Assembly (NCBI RefSeq): GCF_016809835.1
Contig: NZ_JAFBIL020000003.1
Span: 62,001-126,000, forward strand
DNA: 64,000 bases
Direction: 5' to 3'
From: Massilia soli
GTDB taxonomy: Bacteria; Pseudomonadota; Gammaproteobacteria; Burkholderiales; Burkholderiaceae_D
A program made the position numbers and the translations under genes. Of this stretch, positions 1-7,646 are shown piece after piece. Below the pieces are notes generated by a model, which saw nothing but the letters and a program-made list of their open reading frames with translations, did no database searches and was not told where the DNA came from. The number at the start of each line of letters is the position of its first letter. Position 1 is the first letter of the stretch.

Positions 1-2
1 TT

Positions 3-158
3 AGAGGATTGGACGTGGTCATTAGCTCAACATTGGCTGCCATTTTATATGGCTTGTCCTCTCGCGGGCACGCCTGTGTTTACGAATTGTCAGATCGAGG
101 GCGAAAATTTTTGAACCAGGATGTACTTCGGGCAACTGGTTCGAGAAGCAGTCGGTAA
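3..158 (+). CDS. possible 3' end of a gene entering from the left (partial)
   Basis: Frame 3 is open from the window edge to a TAA at 156-158 and gives 51 residues ending in a stretch with the pattern 'YELSDRGRKFLNQ'. That pattern resembles the last strand and helix of a winged-helix domain, but the similarity is only by eye. A second frame is also open over the first 114 bases, so chance cannot be excluded. No function can be given. If real, the gene lies upstream of the SOS-controlled membrane gene and in the same direction. Confidence 0.3.
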   Translation, partial: RGLDVVISSTLAAILYGLSSRGHACVYELSDRGRKFLNQDVLRATGSRSSR

Positions 159-231
159 GCTGCCGAAAACGAGGAGCCGTCGGAGCGTCCTTGCCGGACC
201 TATATGCTTGAGATAGCTCAACGTCCCGAGG

Positions 232-247
232 CTGTATAAATATACAG
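232..247. promoter_or_regulatory. LexA (SOS) box 1
   Basis: CTGTATAAATATACAG is a perfect CTGT-N8-ACAG dyad with an AT-rich centre, the classic proteobacterial LexA operator. It lies 39 bp before the ATG at 287, so it should control the small membrane gene that follows. Confidence 0.88.
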
Positions 248-286
248 TCATCGCATGAATATGATTATCGTCGCCGAGGGGACCGC

Positions 287-619
287 ATGGATAAGCTGAC
301 CGACACCGATGCATACCGGGTCCTGCGGGCTACCGGCATCGTCGTGCTGGCAGCCGCGGGAGTCCTGCTGGTATTGGTTCGCGTCCTGGCATTCTTCCCC
401 TTGCTGTGGCTGAGGATGCTGGTACTGCCAATCACGAATTTCTGCGCGGTGGCATCGCTGGGAGCACTGTGCATCGCCGCGTTGATCCATCCGGACAGCA
501 CGCTGCTACTGCGCTTAGGCCTGTTCAGCTTTGGGGCTTTCATGGCGGGATGGTTGTATGACAGCCTGCTGCTGTTCCTGTCGCCCAGCCCAATTATTCT
601 TGATAGTCGGGTGGATTGA
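287..619 (+). CDS. small SOS-controlled membrane protein
   Basis: This 110-aa protein has about three hydrophobic segments (roughly residues 14-36, 44-66 and 72-98) with few charges between them, so it should sit in the inner membrane. The ATG at 287 follows a GGGGA ribosome-binding site, and a perfect LexA operator lies 39 bp upstream. I do not recognise the family. Small SOS-induced membrane proteins in other bacteria can block division or depolarise the membrane (SulA-like analogues, TisB-type peptides), but no homology to them is visible. It is followed after 266 bp by a second SOS box and the UmuD-like/imuA cassette, so all of these should be induced together by DNA damage. Confidence 0.72.
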   Translation: MDKLTDTDAYRVLRATGIVVLAAAGVLLVLVRVLAFFPLLWLRMLVLPITNFCAVASLGALCIAALIHPDSTLLLRLGLFSFGAFMAGWLYDSLLLFLSPSPIILDSRVD

Positions 620-851
620 TTGCTTCTCACATGGCGAGGGTGGGCACCGCGTGCCGAATCGAACACGCAGTGCTACTGCAAGGCGGTAATGCTTCTGCGA
701 GATGGCGTCTGGGGTCAAATGCGGGCGACCCCATAGGTGCCGGAGGACTAAGTTGCTCGTCCTTTGTCGATCCCGGGGCGCGCGCGAAAGCACGAAACGT
801 CGCAACTCCGGCCGAAAAAATTTCTTTCCGGTTTTGCTATCGGTGGCTATA

Positions 852-867
852 CTGTGTTTTTATACAG
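852..867. promoter_or_regulatory. LexA (SOS) box 2
   Basis: CTGTGTTTTTATACAG is another perfect CTGT-N8-ACAG dyad. It ends 18 bp before the ATG of the S24/UmuD-like gene at 886, so it is well placed to repress the umuD-like/imuA operon. Confidence 0.88.
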
Positions 868-885
868 TAGTTTGCCAAGACCTCC

Positions 886-1491
886 ATGTCCGTTCCGCTC
901 CCCATGAATCCCGTGGCCCTAATTGGTCTGCCTGCGAAATCGGTGCTGGTCAGCGGGCCGTCATGCGGCTTTGACAGTTGCCGGCTCGACTATGACCTCG
1001 GAAATATTTGCCCGGCTATACCCGGCGCGGAATCTGCCCTGGATGATTGGAACGCGCCATTGCTGGGTCCGCGAGCAGCATCGCAGCAGGACCGCTACGC
1101 TCCCGACGGGGACGATTTTTCGCATCAGGCAGCACCTGATGCTGCAGGAGCGTATTGCGGCGACATGCCTGGAACAGCTGCCCGCGTGATGCGCAACCGT
1201 GCGTCGTCTTACGCGCTGAGGGTGCATGACGACGCAATGGAAGGGGCGGGAATCCTTTCGGGTGACGTGGTGATAATCGACCGTTCGCTTGTGGCCGAGC
1301 ATGGCCAGATCGTCGTGGCGCTGATTGGTGAGCGCTATCTGATTGCGCGCCTGTTCCGCTTCAATGGCCGGATGGAGTTGCGCTCGCAGCGGGCGGGCCG
1401 CGAGGCGTCGCGCTTGGCCGTTGATGCCGAGCCGTTCGTGTGGGGCGTGGTGGTCGGCGTGGTGCGATCGTACGCGGCTGGCGCGTCGTGA
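886..1491 (+). CDS. UmuD-like S24 family protein, catalytic Ser and Lys lost
   Basis: The C-terminal half (about residues 105-200) follows the UmuD/LexA S24 fold: 'SYALRVHDDAMEGAGILSGD' aligns with UmuD 'VKASGDSMIDGGISDGD', and 'YLIARL' aligns with 'FTVKKL'. The catalytic Ser of the GDSM motif is Ala (codon GCA at about 1234-1236), and the catalytic Lys of VKK is also Ala. Autocleavage and protease activity are therefore not expected, while the core and dimer-forming strands remain. The N-terminal ~100 residues do not resemble the usual UmuD arm, and no clear Cys/Ala-Gly cleavage site is seen. The gene sits 18 bp after an SOS box and heads an operon with imuA 16 bp downstream. A later ATG at 904 is an alternative start. 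It may act as a UmuD'-like dimer scaffold or simply be decaying. Confidence 0.8.
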   Translation: MSVPLPMNPVALIGLPAKSVLVSGPSCGFDSCRLDYDLGNICPAIPGAESALDDWNAPLLGPRAASQQDRYAPDGDDFSHQAAPDAAGAYCGDMPGTAARVMRNRASSYALRVHDDAMEGAGILSGDVVIIDRSLVAEHGQIVVALIGERYLIARLFRFNGRMELRSQRAGREASRLAVDAEPFVWGVVVGVVRSYAAGAS

Positions 1492-1507
1492 GCTGTGCGA
1501 GCGCGTG

Positions 1508-2440
1508 ATGTCGACCGTTTCTTTACCATTATTTCCGCCAGCAGAGCAGTGCGTGGCCGACGTGCTGCCGACGCGGGCGCCAGTTGCCGTTGACCCTGCG
1601 CGGGAGCATGCACCGTGCCCTGTGCCGGAACGGGCGCTTGACCCTGAGGCGCTGCATCCGGCCTTATGGCGCGCGTCGCAGCTGGCGCGGGCCGGTGAGC
1701 AGTGCGTGGACACTTGGTATGCGACGCTGTCGCGCCAGTTGCCGGGCGGTGGCTGGCCGACCGGGAGCCTGATCGACTTGCTGGTGCAGCAGGCGGGGAT
1801 TGGCGAGCTGCGGCTGCTGGCGCCGGCCCTGGTGAGGGTGTCGGGTTCAAACGATCGGGGGAGGGCGCGCGGTGAACGGCGCATCGTCTTGCTGCAGCCG
1901 CCGCATGCGCCCCAGACGCTCGGGTTGGCGGGCATGGGGTTGACTCCGTCCAGCCTGTTGTGGGTCAAAAGCCAGAGCAGTGCCGATGCGCTGTGGGCCG
2001 CGGAGCAGGTGTTGAAAAGCGGGAGCTGCGGCGCCTTGCTGTTCTGGGCTGCGCACATGCGGCCCGAGAGTCTTCGCCGATTGCATCTGGCGGCGCAGGG
2101 TGGACATACCTTGTTTTGCATGTTGCGTCCGCTGGCGGCAAGCCAGGACGCGTCGCCGGCCCCGCTGCGGCTGGCGTTGCGGCCGGTGGCGGGCGGGATC
2201 GAGATCGGCTTCGTGAAGCGGCGCGGGCCGCAGCGCGATGCGCCGCTGTATCTGCCGCTGCCGGCGGTAGGGGGCTTGCGCGAAGGGCGCCAGGACGTCG
2301 CACCGCACGAGCCGGAGCGCCCACGTGTTGCGACAGCCTCTTCAGGCGTGGAACGGATTGCGCTGCCTTCCGGCGCAGCGGCGACGTCGGTGGATGCCAG
2401 TGGGCGCGCGCTGTCGCTGTTCGAGCATCAGGGCTCGTGA
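1508..2440 (+). CDS. imuA: translesion synthesis-associated protein ImuA
   Basis: The 310-aa product carries the ImuA hallmark region 'LPGGGWPTGSLIDLLVQQ' followed by 'GIGELRLLAPAL' (about residues 77-108), then a RecA-like core with 'LLWVKSQSSADALWAAEQVL' and an end in 'RALSLFEHQGS'. ImuA is a RecA-related accessory of the SOS mutasome, which normally works with the Y-family-like ImuB and the polymerase DnaE2. I chose the ATG at 1508; an in-frame upstream extension only shadows the previous gene. It lies 16 bp after the S24 gene and overlaps the next gene by one base, so the three form an operon under SOS box 2. No imuB, dnaE2 or umuC follows, which leaves this imuA without a polymerase here. 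Confidence 0.85.
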   Translation: MSTVSLPLFPPAEQCVADVLPTRAPVAVDPAREHAPCPVPERALDPEALHPALWRASQLARAGEQCVDTWYATLSRQLPGGGWPTGSLIDLLVQQAGIGELRLLAPALVRVSGSNDRGRARGERRIVLLQPPHAPQTLGLAGMGLTPSSLLWVKSQSSADALWAAEQVLKSGSCGALLFWAAHMRPESLRRLHLAAQGGHTLFCMLRPLAASQDASPAPLRLALRPVAGGIEIGFVKRRGPQRDAPLYLPLPAVGGLREGRQDVAPHEPERPRVATASSGVERIALPSGAAATSVDASGRALSLFEHQGS

Positions 2441-2769
2441 TGCGGGTGATCCTGGCAAAGCTGTATGAAGACGGCGGGCGGCCGTTGGCGCGCCATCGCG
2501 CGGTGTCTATCGCGCCAAGCCACGAAGGCATCCTGTCGCTGCATGAAACGCATGATCGGGAGCTGCGGCGCACGGTGCGCAAAGCGCGGGTGAGCAATCT
2601 GGCAGGGACGGAGACGATCCTGGAGTTGTATGACGCCGTGGTGCTGTTTATCGATGATGGGGTGATGACGATCGCCGGCATGGAGATCGATCCCGGTACG
2701 CGCAAGGCGACAGCGCAGTCCTGGTACGTCGAGATCGTCGATGTGCGCAAGCGTCGAACGCTGCTTTAG
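2440..2769 (+). CDS. small hypothetical protein coupled to imuA
   Basis: This 109-aa protein starts at an ATG that overlaps the imuA stop (TGATG), which suggests coupled translation. It is rich in charged residues and predicted beta strands ('ILELYDAVVLFIDDGVMTIAGMEI', 'QSWYVEIVDV'), with no signal peptide or membrane segment. I do not recognise the family. Small partners of this kind follow imuA-like genes in some mobile elements, but that is recollection rather than something the sequence shows. It would be induced with the SOS operon. A hairpin with arms TTTAGC/GCTAAA spans the stop codon region (about 2764-2796) and could end the transcript, although it lacks a T-run. Confidence 0.7.
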   Translation: MRVILAKLYEDGGRPLARHRAVSIAPSHEGILSLHETHDRELRRTVRKARVSNLAGTETILELYDAVVLFIDDGVMTIAGMEIDPGTRKATAQSWYVEIVDVRKRRTLL

Positions 2770-3141
2770 CAGCGGATGGGCAAACCCTGCGCTAAAACGG
2801 GATTAGCTCAGACTTGGCCTGACACACGACGTCCGACTGGCTGCATCCGCAACCCACAGCAGTCATTGAGCAGCTACTCTGTTAAGTCAACCATTTACTG
2901 ACACATCTGACAATTTCCATTCTCGACGTAGCATGTGAATAGGTGACCGCCGGCTCGGTAAGCAGTCAAACTGCGAATACCTAGAATGCTGCAGTAGGAG
3001 CCCGGCAGTGTGATTAGGTGCAATGATCGGGTAGGACAGGATACTTCGCATCAACCCGCTACAGAGCACCATGAAGAGGCAAGAGAAAAGTGTAGCGTTA
3101 CTCTCTGCAGACCGTAGCAGGGAAATGCCAAGATGTTCCTG
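2770..3141. other. intergenic gap, nothing clear
   Basis: This is a convergent gap between the SOS operon and a minus-strand gene. Apart from the possible hairpin at its left end I see no gene, repeat or RNA. A 61-codon minus-strand ORF at 2887-3072 has no protein-like features. Confidence 0.5.
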
Positions 3142-4083
3142 TTAGGTCACTCGCAGCGGCACCTGTACATGGCCGGCCTTTGTGGCGCTATGCTGGAATG
3201 CGCCGACGAACCCGGCTACCTGCCGGCTCAGCTGGTCGAACGCTTCAGTCTGGGATGGTGTCAGGGGTTCACGACGCAGCAGTTTCAGGATTTTCTGTCT
3301 GAGCAGGCTTAAAATCCCGAATGGGCGGATAACCTTGATGAGCCTTGTGGCTGTAGTGCTGAAGTCGTCGCAGCTCCGGGTAATTTCAAGCTTTTTCTGG
3401 TGGGTCATGGCCAGCACATCCGGAAGGGCAAGTAGATGTTTTTTCTGCTCACAGATGACCCGGTCAAGCTTGACCGTTTCTTTGTGGATTTCATTTGCTT
3501 TTTTGTGGGTGCTGTAGCTGGCGATGGCAATAAGTGGAACTGCGACTATGCCTCCCAGTACTGCCATGCCTCCACTTACACCTGCACCACCCGCAGCCAG
3601 AGTGCCGCCACCCAGCCAGGCCAATGTTGCATTGGTGGCTGCTGCGCCTGACAGTCCGGAGATGGCGGCGCCAGTTCCGGCCGACCCGAGGGCACCGACA
3701 AGCGCCCACGAACCAACCGCGAGCGAACCGCCGGCGGCTGTTCCCGCTCCGATGCCAATCGCGGCATTGAAATCACTGTGGAATTTTTCAACGCTGCTGA
3801 TGGTTTTGACGGTATAGGTGAATTCTATGCTGTTCGCGTTATGTGTCGTCGTCTTCAGAATTTTTCCGCACTTTATCAACAGAGGGCGGATCGCGGTCAG
3901 TGACGCACCAATCGCGCAGACGTTGCTATCAATCTCGTTTTTGAAACGCCGGGTTTCCTTGCAAAGCTTTTCATGTTCGGAATAGCTCGTCTGGTAAGCT
4001 GCCTTTGCCTCCTCCAACCGATATGCGCCTCCAAGGGTTGCGACGTTGCTGATAACGTTGAAGGTGCCTTTGATAAATCCCAT
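3142..4083 (-). CDS. hypothetical protein with long Gly/Ala-rich membrane segment
   Basis: The 313-aa product has three visible parts: an N-terminal charged helical region (about 20-80, coiled-coil like), a Gly/Ala/Ser-rich hydrophobic stretch (about 105-190, with runs such as 'GIGAGTAAGGSLAVGSW' and 'GGGTLAAGGAGVSGG') and a charged helical C-terminus. The centre resembles glycine-zipper or IFI6/27-like membrane hairpins, which also occur in bacterial proteins near dynamin-like and GTPase genes. That likeness is by eye. It stands alone, with 600 bp of noncoding DNA upstream. A role in membrane perturbation or effector function is possible but unproven. Two DUF697/GTPase genes lie about 4 kb further right. 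Confidence 0.68.
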   Translation of the reverse strand: MGFIKGTFNVISNVATLGGAYRLEEAKAAYQTSYSEHEKLCKETRRFKNEIDSNVCAIGASLTAIRPLLIKCGKILKTTTHNANSIEFTYTVKTISSVEKFHSDFNAAIGIGAGTAAGGSLAVGSWALVGALGSAGTGAAISGLSGAAATNATLAWLGGGTLAAGGAGVSGGMAVLGGIVAVPLIAIASYSTHKKANEIHKETVKLDRVICEQKKHLLALPDVLAMTHQKKLEITRSCDDFSTTATRLIKVIRPFGILSLLRQKILKLLRREPLTPSQTEAFDQLSRQVAGFVGAFQHSATKAGHVQVPLRVT

Positions 4084-4687
4084 GATGTCAGATGAGTGCC
4101 AGCGGCAGCCTGTGTTGCAGGTTGAAGATGAAGTTGCAGGGAATCGAGCCTCCCCAGCAGCCTGTATTTGACAATTCCAGCTATTGTGTCTTCTCGCCGG
4201 TACAACAGCAGTTCGGGTCGACCTGACGAAGGACTCTTACAGATGAGCAGATCTACCTTATACGACCTGGTCGGAAGATAGTCATGATCTCCGGTTGTCC
4301 AATTTCTCTTGGAATCAATTGCATTCCATTAATTTTACATCATTGGACAAAACTTCTATAAAGGTTCAGCGAGAGTCTTCTGGAAAATATGTCGACTGCA
4401 TACCTGTATGGTCATGCTCTCGGCGCCTTCGCAGTACCCTCGTGAGCGCGCTAAACGCCAGCCAGCATCCATTCATAAGGGCGATACCAGCATGTCCTGC
4501 CGCTCCGGCAGTCGAGTTCGCGCGGCAGGTACACCCACGGTATCCAGTCTTGAGGAAAATAGGATCCCGGTTAGGGCCGCGCGATCATCGATACGTGGGC
4601 GTCCGCCTTTCGGCGATCGGGGATGGGCCGGAAGCTCGTAACGCTGGAGATGCTAGGAGCAAACTGCATGGGCATACGGTCTTTTAG
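4084..4687. other. 604-bp gap without a clear gene
   Basis: Composition is mixed, with an AT-rich patch near 4290-4360. Several overlapping ORFs occur in both directions (the longest 130 codons, plus strand from 4295), but they have uneven composition and lack a ribosome-binding site. A very short ORF from 4389 (18 codons) follows a 'TCTGGAAAAT' stretch but has no support beyond that. Confidence 0.45.
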
Positions 4688-4936
4688 TTAGAAACGCTTT
4701 TTCTTGTCTAGAAAGCTGATGCCCAGCGCAACGATGAACAATCCAAGTGAAAGGCCTTTAGTATTATTGTGCAAGTCGCCTGTAAGCTTCCAGCATGCCA
4801 ACGCGAAGACGAAGAAGCTTACCCACGACTTCTGGCTGTGCAATAAATTACCCAACGCGGGCCAAGCGCGACCAACCAGGTGCGCGGCTAGGTAGACCGC
4901 GCCAAACACCCCGAGAAACAATAGCAAAATCCCCAT
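4688..4936 (-). CDS. small membrane protein
   Basis: This 82-aa protein has three hydrophobic stretches (about 1-22, 38-54 and 60-76) and ends in a positive tail 'DKKKRF', as expected for an inner-membrane protein with a cytoplasmic C-terminus. The family is not recognised. The start ATG at 4936 has only a weak 'GGGA' upstream. Neighbours are hypothetical and give no functional hint. Confidence 0.55.
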   Translation of the reverse strand: MGILLLFLGVFGAVYLAAHLVGRAWPALGNLLHSQKSWVSFFVFALACWKLTGDLHNNTKGLSLGLFIVALGISFLDKKKRF

Positions 4937-5159
4937 GGCGGTCCCAAAAAATTAAGTCCTGTCATCGTCGAGTTGGTTCCCCGATCGCGAAATCGCATGA
5001 GCTCGTGCTTCTCCGCCCCCGCATCAATAATTGAATCTAACAGTTCAAAAATCATGGCCTCTTCAGTTCTGCAAAATCCGCAACCGAAAGCAGTCGACCA
5101 GCGATAGACCGCTACCGACACACTGAGGACCTTGGACAGTCACGCCGTTAGCACCCAGG

Positions 5160-5435
5160 CTAACCGAACACACGGCTGTGCCAATACGTCTGCGGTGCGG
5201 CAAACCACTCTTCATTCGTAGTCGTTCGGAACTGGGCGAGTTGAGTCATTGGTATTTGGTATCGACTGAACAAAGCTAACAGGTCTCTGAGGGACGCCTG
5301 CGACAAGTTCGTTCTGACCACCAACGTATCTTGTTCCCATCGAAGGACACCGGGGATCTCCATCGCCCACTTAAACAGATGCTTCTCGTCGAGTTGCGAA
5401 GCAAAATGCACATCCGAACAGTCGAGATAAATCAT
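5160..5435 (-). CDS. hypothetical protein
   Basis: The 91-aa product has even protein-like composition ('FKWAMEIPGVLRWEQDTLVV', 'LSQASLRDLLALFSRYQIPM') and a good start: AGGA lies 5 bases before the ATG at 5435. It has no signal peptide or membrane segment. The pattern suggests a small alpha/beta cytoplasmic protein. Similar short proteins seem to occur in Massilia-like genomes, but I can give no function. Confidence 0.62.
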   Translation of the reverse strand: MIYLDCSDVHFASQLDEKHLFKWAMEIPGVLRWEQDTLVVRTNLSQASLRDLLALFSRYQIPMTQLAQFRTTTNEEWFAAPQTYWHSRVFG

Positions 5436-5696
5436 TGGTTTCCTTGTTCTTCTGCGGTCGCTTTTTTCGCCCGTAGCGCCTCTTAGTACACTAACTCATC
5501 TGACAGTGCGTGTCAGGTCAAGTATGAGCTAGTACAGCTAAACTGTAGTTCGCACCCGCACCATCATGGACGCTTTCGCTAGACGCATTTAAGTTTTTTA
5601 TACTACAGCCTGCTCGAGACGTTTGATGGCGCCAAGTGGCGTTCGCCGAGCCGACTTAAACGGCTTCGCACCTCAACACCTCGCCGGTTGATCAGA

Positions 5697-6743
5697 TTAG
5701 CCAAGTAGAAGCTCTTGTTGTCTGCGCTCGCGCATCTGACGGTGTATCAAGCGGTGGCAGTTCGCGCAGAGACACTGAAGGTCTTCTAATTTCGTTTTGT
5801 GATCTGTACTCATCTCGCTGACAAGCGTTTCCGCGTGGTGGATTTCAATACAAGACTCGGCCAATGCAGTCGAATAATGTTCTGTCGGAACGAGTCCACA
5901 TTCTTCGCATCTCAACACGCCGTATAGGCGAACGAACTGTGCTTTCTTTGCCTTTGCCAAGCCACTCGCTCTCTCGCGGGCGACGTGCGAACGAATGACC
6001 TGCCGGCCTTCCTCCCATTCGCCTTCCTCGATGTCCAGCTCGCTATCCGGCGTTGGCTCATCCTTGCGAATGATCCTAAATCCGGCTGCGCGCAGGATTC
6101 GGAAGCATGGGGAGCCGTCCCCGCCCGAAAAGTGCTTAGGTTCAACGGGAAGTTCAAGCTTCTTGCTCAGAGCGATACCAAATACCGCTTTGGGTGGCAG
6201 CCTTTGTCCGTCATCTAAAACCAGATCAAAATCAGTAGACTCTGCGAATGGGTGAAGTTTCGAATCTCCGCTCTGCAGCCCTTGCACGGCCGACCAAATG
6301 TGTTCTGGCGATACCGTAGCAAGCAGTTCGGAACGAAACCGTCCTCCGCTCCCGCTGCGGTTCTCAGTAGCGCGTGATCCAGCGGCACCCGTGTACGACA
6401 GGAGACGGACCTTGATTGCTAGCCCGTCAAAACCCGAACTAGGTTCATCATCTAACCACTCCGCTTGTGCCTGGCTCGACTCGTCGCGCCAGATAAGCGA
6501 TCGGCCGAAGCGCGCACGCGCAAACGCTTTTTTGTAGAGTTGCTCATCGCGCCGATAGTGCAGCTCATAACGTGTCTGCTCGCCTTCGCCCAGCTGTATT
6601 GCGAACACGCGATAGTGAACGCTGTCAGGTCCGCTCCAGCTTTCGTACGTAGTAATCCATGTGCCGGCGTTTGTAACAGTGCGTAGGTCCAACAACTCGA
6701 CTGCGTCCTCCGACCAAGTAATTTCAATCAGCTGGTCTTTCAT
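5697..6743 (-). CDS. ScoMcrA-like HNH endonuclease (type IV restriction candidate)
   Basis: The C-terminal ~100 residues form an HNH nuclease: 'CEECGLV', then 'CIEIHHAETLVSE', then 'LCANCHRLIH', supplying the zinc cysteines and HNH catalytic residues. Before it, about residues 155-215, comes 'DLVLDDGQRLPPKAVFGIAL' and 'HFSGGDGSPCFRILRAAGF', which matches the N-terminal head domain pattern of ScoMcrA-type enzymes (RYPPKAV...FSGGE...CFRvL..lGF). The N-terminal third is beta-rich and could be another reader domain. Such proteins cut modified (methylated or phosphorothioated) DNA. A TTG at 6770 is an alternative start; neither start has a clear ribosome-binding site. No companion methylase is adjacent, as expected for a modification-dependent enzyme. 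Confidence 0.78.
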   Translation of the reverse strand: MKDQLIEITWSEDAVELLDLRTVTNAGTWITTYESWSGPDSVHYRVFAIQLGEGEQTRYELHYRRDEQLYKKAFARARFGRSLIWRDESSQAQAEWLDDEPSSGFDGLAIKVRLLSYTGAAGSRATENRSGSGGRFRSELLATVSPEHIWSAVQGLQSGDSKLHPFAESTDFDLVLDDGQRLPPKAVFGIALSKKLELPVEPKHFSGGDGSPCFRILRAAGFRIIRKDEPTPDSELDIEEGEWEEGRQVIRSHVARERASGLAKAKKAQFVRLYGVLRCEECGLVPTEHYSTALAESCIEIHHAETLVSEMSTDHKTKLEDLQCLCANCHRLIHRQMRERRQQELLLG

Positions 6744-6851
6744 CGTGTCAGCGCGCACATGCGGCCCCAATGCTTTTCATTGTCAGATACCAGTACGGAG
6801 TTTGATTTGAGGTGCTGTTTTGCGGTAAAAAACGGTGGGTCGACATCGGTT

Positions 6852-7313
6852 TCATGATTGCTCCAGCATGCGGGAGTAGAGATTTGCGCGGTCATGGTGA
6901 GGGCGACGCAGTGTCGAAAGCCATGCGCGAATGTCGTCCGCCGATGTCATCTGTTCTTGACGTCCGAAAGCCATCCCGTTCACGGCGATCCCACCTTTGA
7001 GAAGGTGCGCCGCTGCCTCTTCGAACAGGCTCAAGGCGCCTGGTTTGTCTGCCGCGAGTGACTGGGCGATCGACGGCCCGTTCAGGACGACGCCGACGAT
7101 GACGAAGGCGACATGTTCGTCACTGGCAGAGCGTGGCCAGTCGAGTGGCGTGTCCACCGAAGCCGCCCAATCGGTGGAATCGGCACAAACAACCCGCAGC
7201 CCAATGCGCTCATAGATCATCAGTGCGCAGCGAACCGCGTCGACCAACTGGCCTGGCATTTTGTCGGCCGTGGAAGCGCGGAGTCGCACCCACACATCTG
7301 GTTGCAAAAGCAT
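6852..7313 (-). CDS. hypothetical protein
   Basis: The 153-aa product has balanced composition with a hydrophobic strand 'EHVAFVIVGVVLNG' in the middle and alternating helices, as in a soluble alpha/beta protein. No signal peptide or known motif is visible. It begins at the ATG at 7313, where the upstream sequence offers only a weak GGA. It lies between the HNH nuclease and the GTPase genes, all on the minus strand, but 330 bp of noncoding DNA separate it from the GTPases, so it is probably not in their operon. Confidence 0.55.
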   Translation of the reverse strand: MLLQPDVWVRLRASTADKMPGQLVDAVRCALMIYERIGLRVVCADSTDWAASVDTPLDWPRSASDEHVAFVIVGVVLNGPSIAQSLAADKPGALSLFEEAAAHLLKGGIAVNGMAFGRQEQMTSADDIRAWLSTLRRPHHDRANLYSRMLEQS

Positions 7314-7646
7314 GTTCGTCCAATCTCAGTTAAGACAAAGGCCAGCCCTGAAAACCGCCTGGCTTGTTCACGCCACGCGACCGGCGCTGATGGCGCGCGA
7401 GACCGTGCTGCCTGAATCACTCACGGCTTTGGCTGATCGGCCGGTAAGCGCCGAGGCCCTTGTTCGCGGGCCTCTCAGCTGTTGTCAGGCGGTTGCATTC
7501 TCCCATAAAAACTTACAAAAAGTTAACTTAAATTTATCAGTTGAGGTCGGCCGAGTGTGGTCGGCGCCGAGCACTAGGGTGCAGGGCTAGGCAACGTCGT
7601 ACCGGCTGATCATTCGGGATGGCCGATCCTCGAACCGAGCGCAGTT
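7314..7646. other. 333-bp gap, no clear feature
   Basis: No convincing ORF, hairpin terminator or repeat is seen between the hypothetical gene and the 3' end of the GTPase operon. Confidence 0.45.

Noticed and set aside
90-314. 74-codon minus-strand ORF over the first SOS box
   Set aside because: It covers a perfect LexA operator and the start of the membrane gene and has no protein-like pattern.
961-2121. 386-codon minus-strand ORF opposite the S24 and imuA genes
   Set aside because: Arg/Ser/Ala-rich composition typical of the reverse strand of GC-rich genes; overlaps recognised genes and has no ribosome-binding site.
4295-4687. 130-codon plus-strand ORF
   Set aside because: No ribosome-binding site and uneven, unconvincing composition; left as noncoding.
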